Shown here: positions 18,464 through 19,344 of the stretch, one piece after another | Numbering within the stretch: position 1 is the stretch's first letter | Layout of the letters: every line of letters begins with the position of its first letter | Source of the DNA: Thermomucor indicae-seudaticae | Taxonomy: Eukaryota > Mucoromycota > Mucoromycetes > Mucorales > Lichtheimiaceae | Assembly (NCBI GenBank): GCA_000787465.1 | Contig: JSYX01000647.1 | Span: 1-19,344 of the forward strand | Reading direction: 5' to 3' | DNA: 19,344 nt | The notes under the pieces: model-generated | What the model was told of the DNA's origin: nothing | Seen by the model: only the letters and a program-made list of their open reading frames with translations | Database searches by the model: none | Position numbers and translations under genes: made by a program

Positions 18464-19344
18464 GCATTAATTTCGAGTACACATGTTTCTTTTCCTTTCT
18501 TTTTCTGAAGTTTTCATTAAATAAATCCTAATGACGTTAACAGACGCAACAATAAAGCTCCCAAGAAACGAAAGCAACTCTAAGAATTTGACTGTGGCCG
18601 CATCATCGGCAAATATGAGGAAGGAATGGGTGCCACTGAGATTGGAAGAGCCATGGGCCTTCCCAGAGAAACTGTACGAAACGTTATTAATCGTTTCGAG
18701 ACTAGAGGTGTCACTACAGCTTCGCCGCGGCCTGGTCGATCAAAGAAACTGAAAACCACCGACCTAACTGCTTTGAAGCTGAGTGTACGGCGCAATCCAA
18801 TGCAGCCATATGCGTACCACCAGTCGTCTTTGCTTGCGGCTGGCGTTGATGTCTCACTGTCAACGGTGAAGCGTGCTCTGAAGAAGATGGGCTTTGGGTC
18901 GTATTCCCCCGCGTACAAACCAAAGCTTACGGACGAGCATAAAGAAAGACGTCGCCCCTGGGCCAAAGATCACAAGCACTGTACAGTAGAACAATGGGGG
19001 AACGTGATCTGGTCAGACGAGTCCCGTTTCGCAGTTATGGGTAACGATGGTAGCGCCCGAGTGATCCGAATGGTAGGCGAAAGATATGAAGAACGCCACA
19101 TCATGCCAACGGTGAAGTACGGACAAGGTTCCGTGATGATTTGGAGCTGTTTCTGGGCGAGCGGTTTTGGGCCGTTGGTCATCCTGGACGGCAACATTAA
19201 CCAGGAAGCATATGTTCAATGTTTGGCGGACCACTTCCTCCCCTGGCTCGAAGAACTCGTTGAAAAAGAGCAGAGGGACTTCATTTTCCAAGAAGACGGG
19301 GCCACCTGCCATACAGGACCCTACAGCACCTGGTATAAGCAGCG
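18421..19344 (+). mobile_element. Tc1/mariner element inserted in Harbinger gene (runs off right edge)
   Basis: The element begins at the TA at 18421-18422 followed by CAGTCGCAGTTCAAAAGTCA, the usual TA + CAGT start of Tc1-type terminal repeats. Homology to the Harbinger transposase stops exactly there. About 110-200 bp of untranslated DNA precedes the transposase. The 3' terminal repeat and the second TA lie beyond the window. Confidence 0.75.
18584..19344 (+). CDS. Tc1/mariner transposase, 3' end outside window, N-terminal frameshift
   Basis: The frame is open from the codon after a TAA at 18581 to the window edge (253 codons). It encodes a bipartite helix-turn-helix (GRIIGKYEEGMGATEIGRAM, LPRETVRNVINRFETRG), a GRSKK linker, a second HTH (LLAAGVDVSLSTVKRALKKM), and the DDE catalytic domain. 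That domain shows WSDESRF (first Asp, 19016-19018), GSVMIWSCFWASGFGPL, and FQEDGATCHT (second Asp, 19295-19297). The third acidic residue would be past the edge. The first in-frame ATG is at 18626, inside the first HTH. The likely real start is the ATG at 18531 in another frame (MTLTDATIKLPRNESNSKN), implying loss of about one base near 18588. The copy is otherwise uninterrupted and so looks fairly young. Confidence 0.88.

Noticed and set aside
18580..19312. Several minus-strand open frames of 69-128 codons
   Set aside because: They are antisense shadows of the Tc1 transposase, which reads continuously on the plus strand with all expected motifs.

Overview
The window is nuclear DNA of a filamentous fungus, most likely an early-diverging one (Mucoromycota, probably Mucorales-like; this is an inference). 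The basis is a set of single-copy eukaryotic housekeeping genes split by many very short introns (mostly 55-77 nt, GT-AG with two clear GC-AG cases), tight gene spacing, and gene-poor stretches full of degraded transposons. I see no bacterial, plasmid, rRNA, tRNA or CRISPR features. The exon models were built by hand from splice signals, reading frame and remembered protein families. No alignment was run.

Layout. 1-250: 5' part of an unknown lysine-rich, Myb/SANT-like ORF running off the left edge on the minus strand. 250-640: a degenerate 62-bp tandem repeat carrying a 10-bp palindrome. 1314-2290 (-): Cue1-like ER membrane CUE protein (5 exons). 2579-3276 (+): AP-3 adaptor sigma subunit (4 exons), divergent from the CUE gene. 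3309-3420: a duplicated fragment of the 3' end of the septin-like gene found at 5746. 3487-4001 (-): small MARVEL-like membrane protein, possibly damaged. 4170-5440: AT-rich AATATTCG repeats and a frameshifted Gag/ORF1-like retroelement relic. 5746-6618 (-): septin-like GTPase. 6741-8183 (-): cleavage stimulation factor 64 kDa (CstF-64/Rna15-type, 8 exons). 8572-9594 (+): dolichol-phosphate mannose synthase DPM1 (6 exons), sharing a divergent promoter with CstF-64. 9628-10717 (-): unknown polytopic membrane protein. 10949-12832 (-): PP2C phosphatase. 12900-13647 (-): winged-helix (GDS1/HARE-like) protein. The last two are separated by only 67 nt, and that gap has the form of an in-frame intron, so they may be one gene.

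13.7-17.4 kb is gene-poor. It holds a frameshifted coding relic, a pair of inverted CCAGAGC-type arrays, a CGAGTC-rich patch, and a ~303-bp MITE-like element with 13-bp perfect terminal inverted repeats. 17.5-19.3 kb is a nested transposon: a PIF/Harbinger (DDE_Tnp_4-like) transposase gene cut at a TA by a Tc1/mariner element, whose transposase runs off the right edge.

The housekeeping genes belong to unrelated pathways (ER-associated degradation, vesicle traffic, mRNA 3'-end formation, glycosylation, septin/phosphatase functions) and do not form a cluster. The most unusual items are the possible winged-helix/PP2C fusion across an intron whose donor contains the upstream stop codon, the GC-AG intron pair in DPM1, the 62-bp palindromic array, and the transposon nest.
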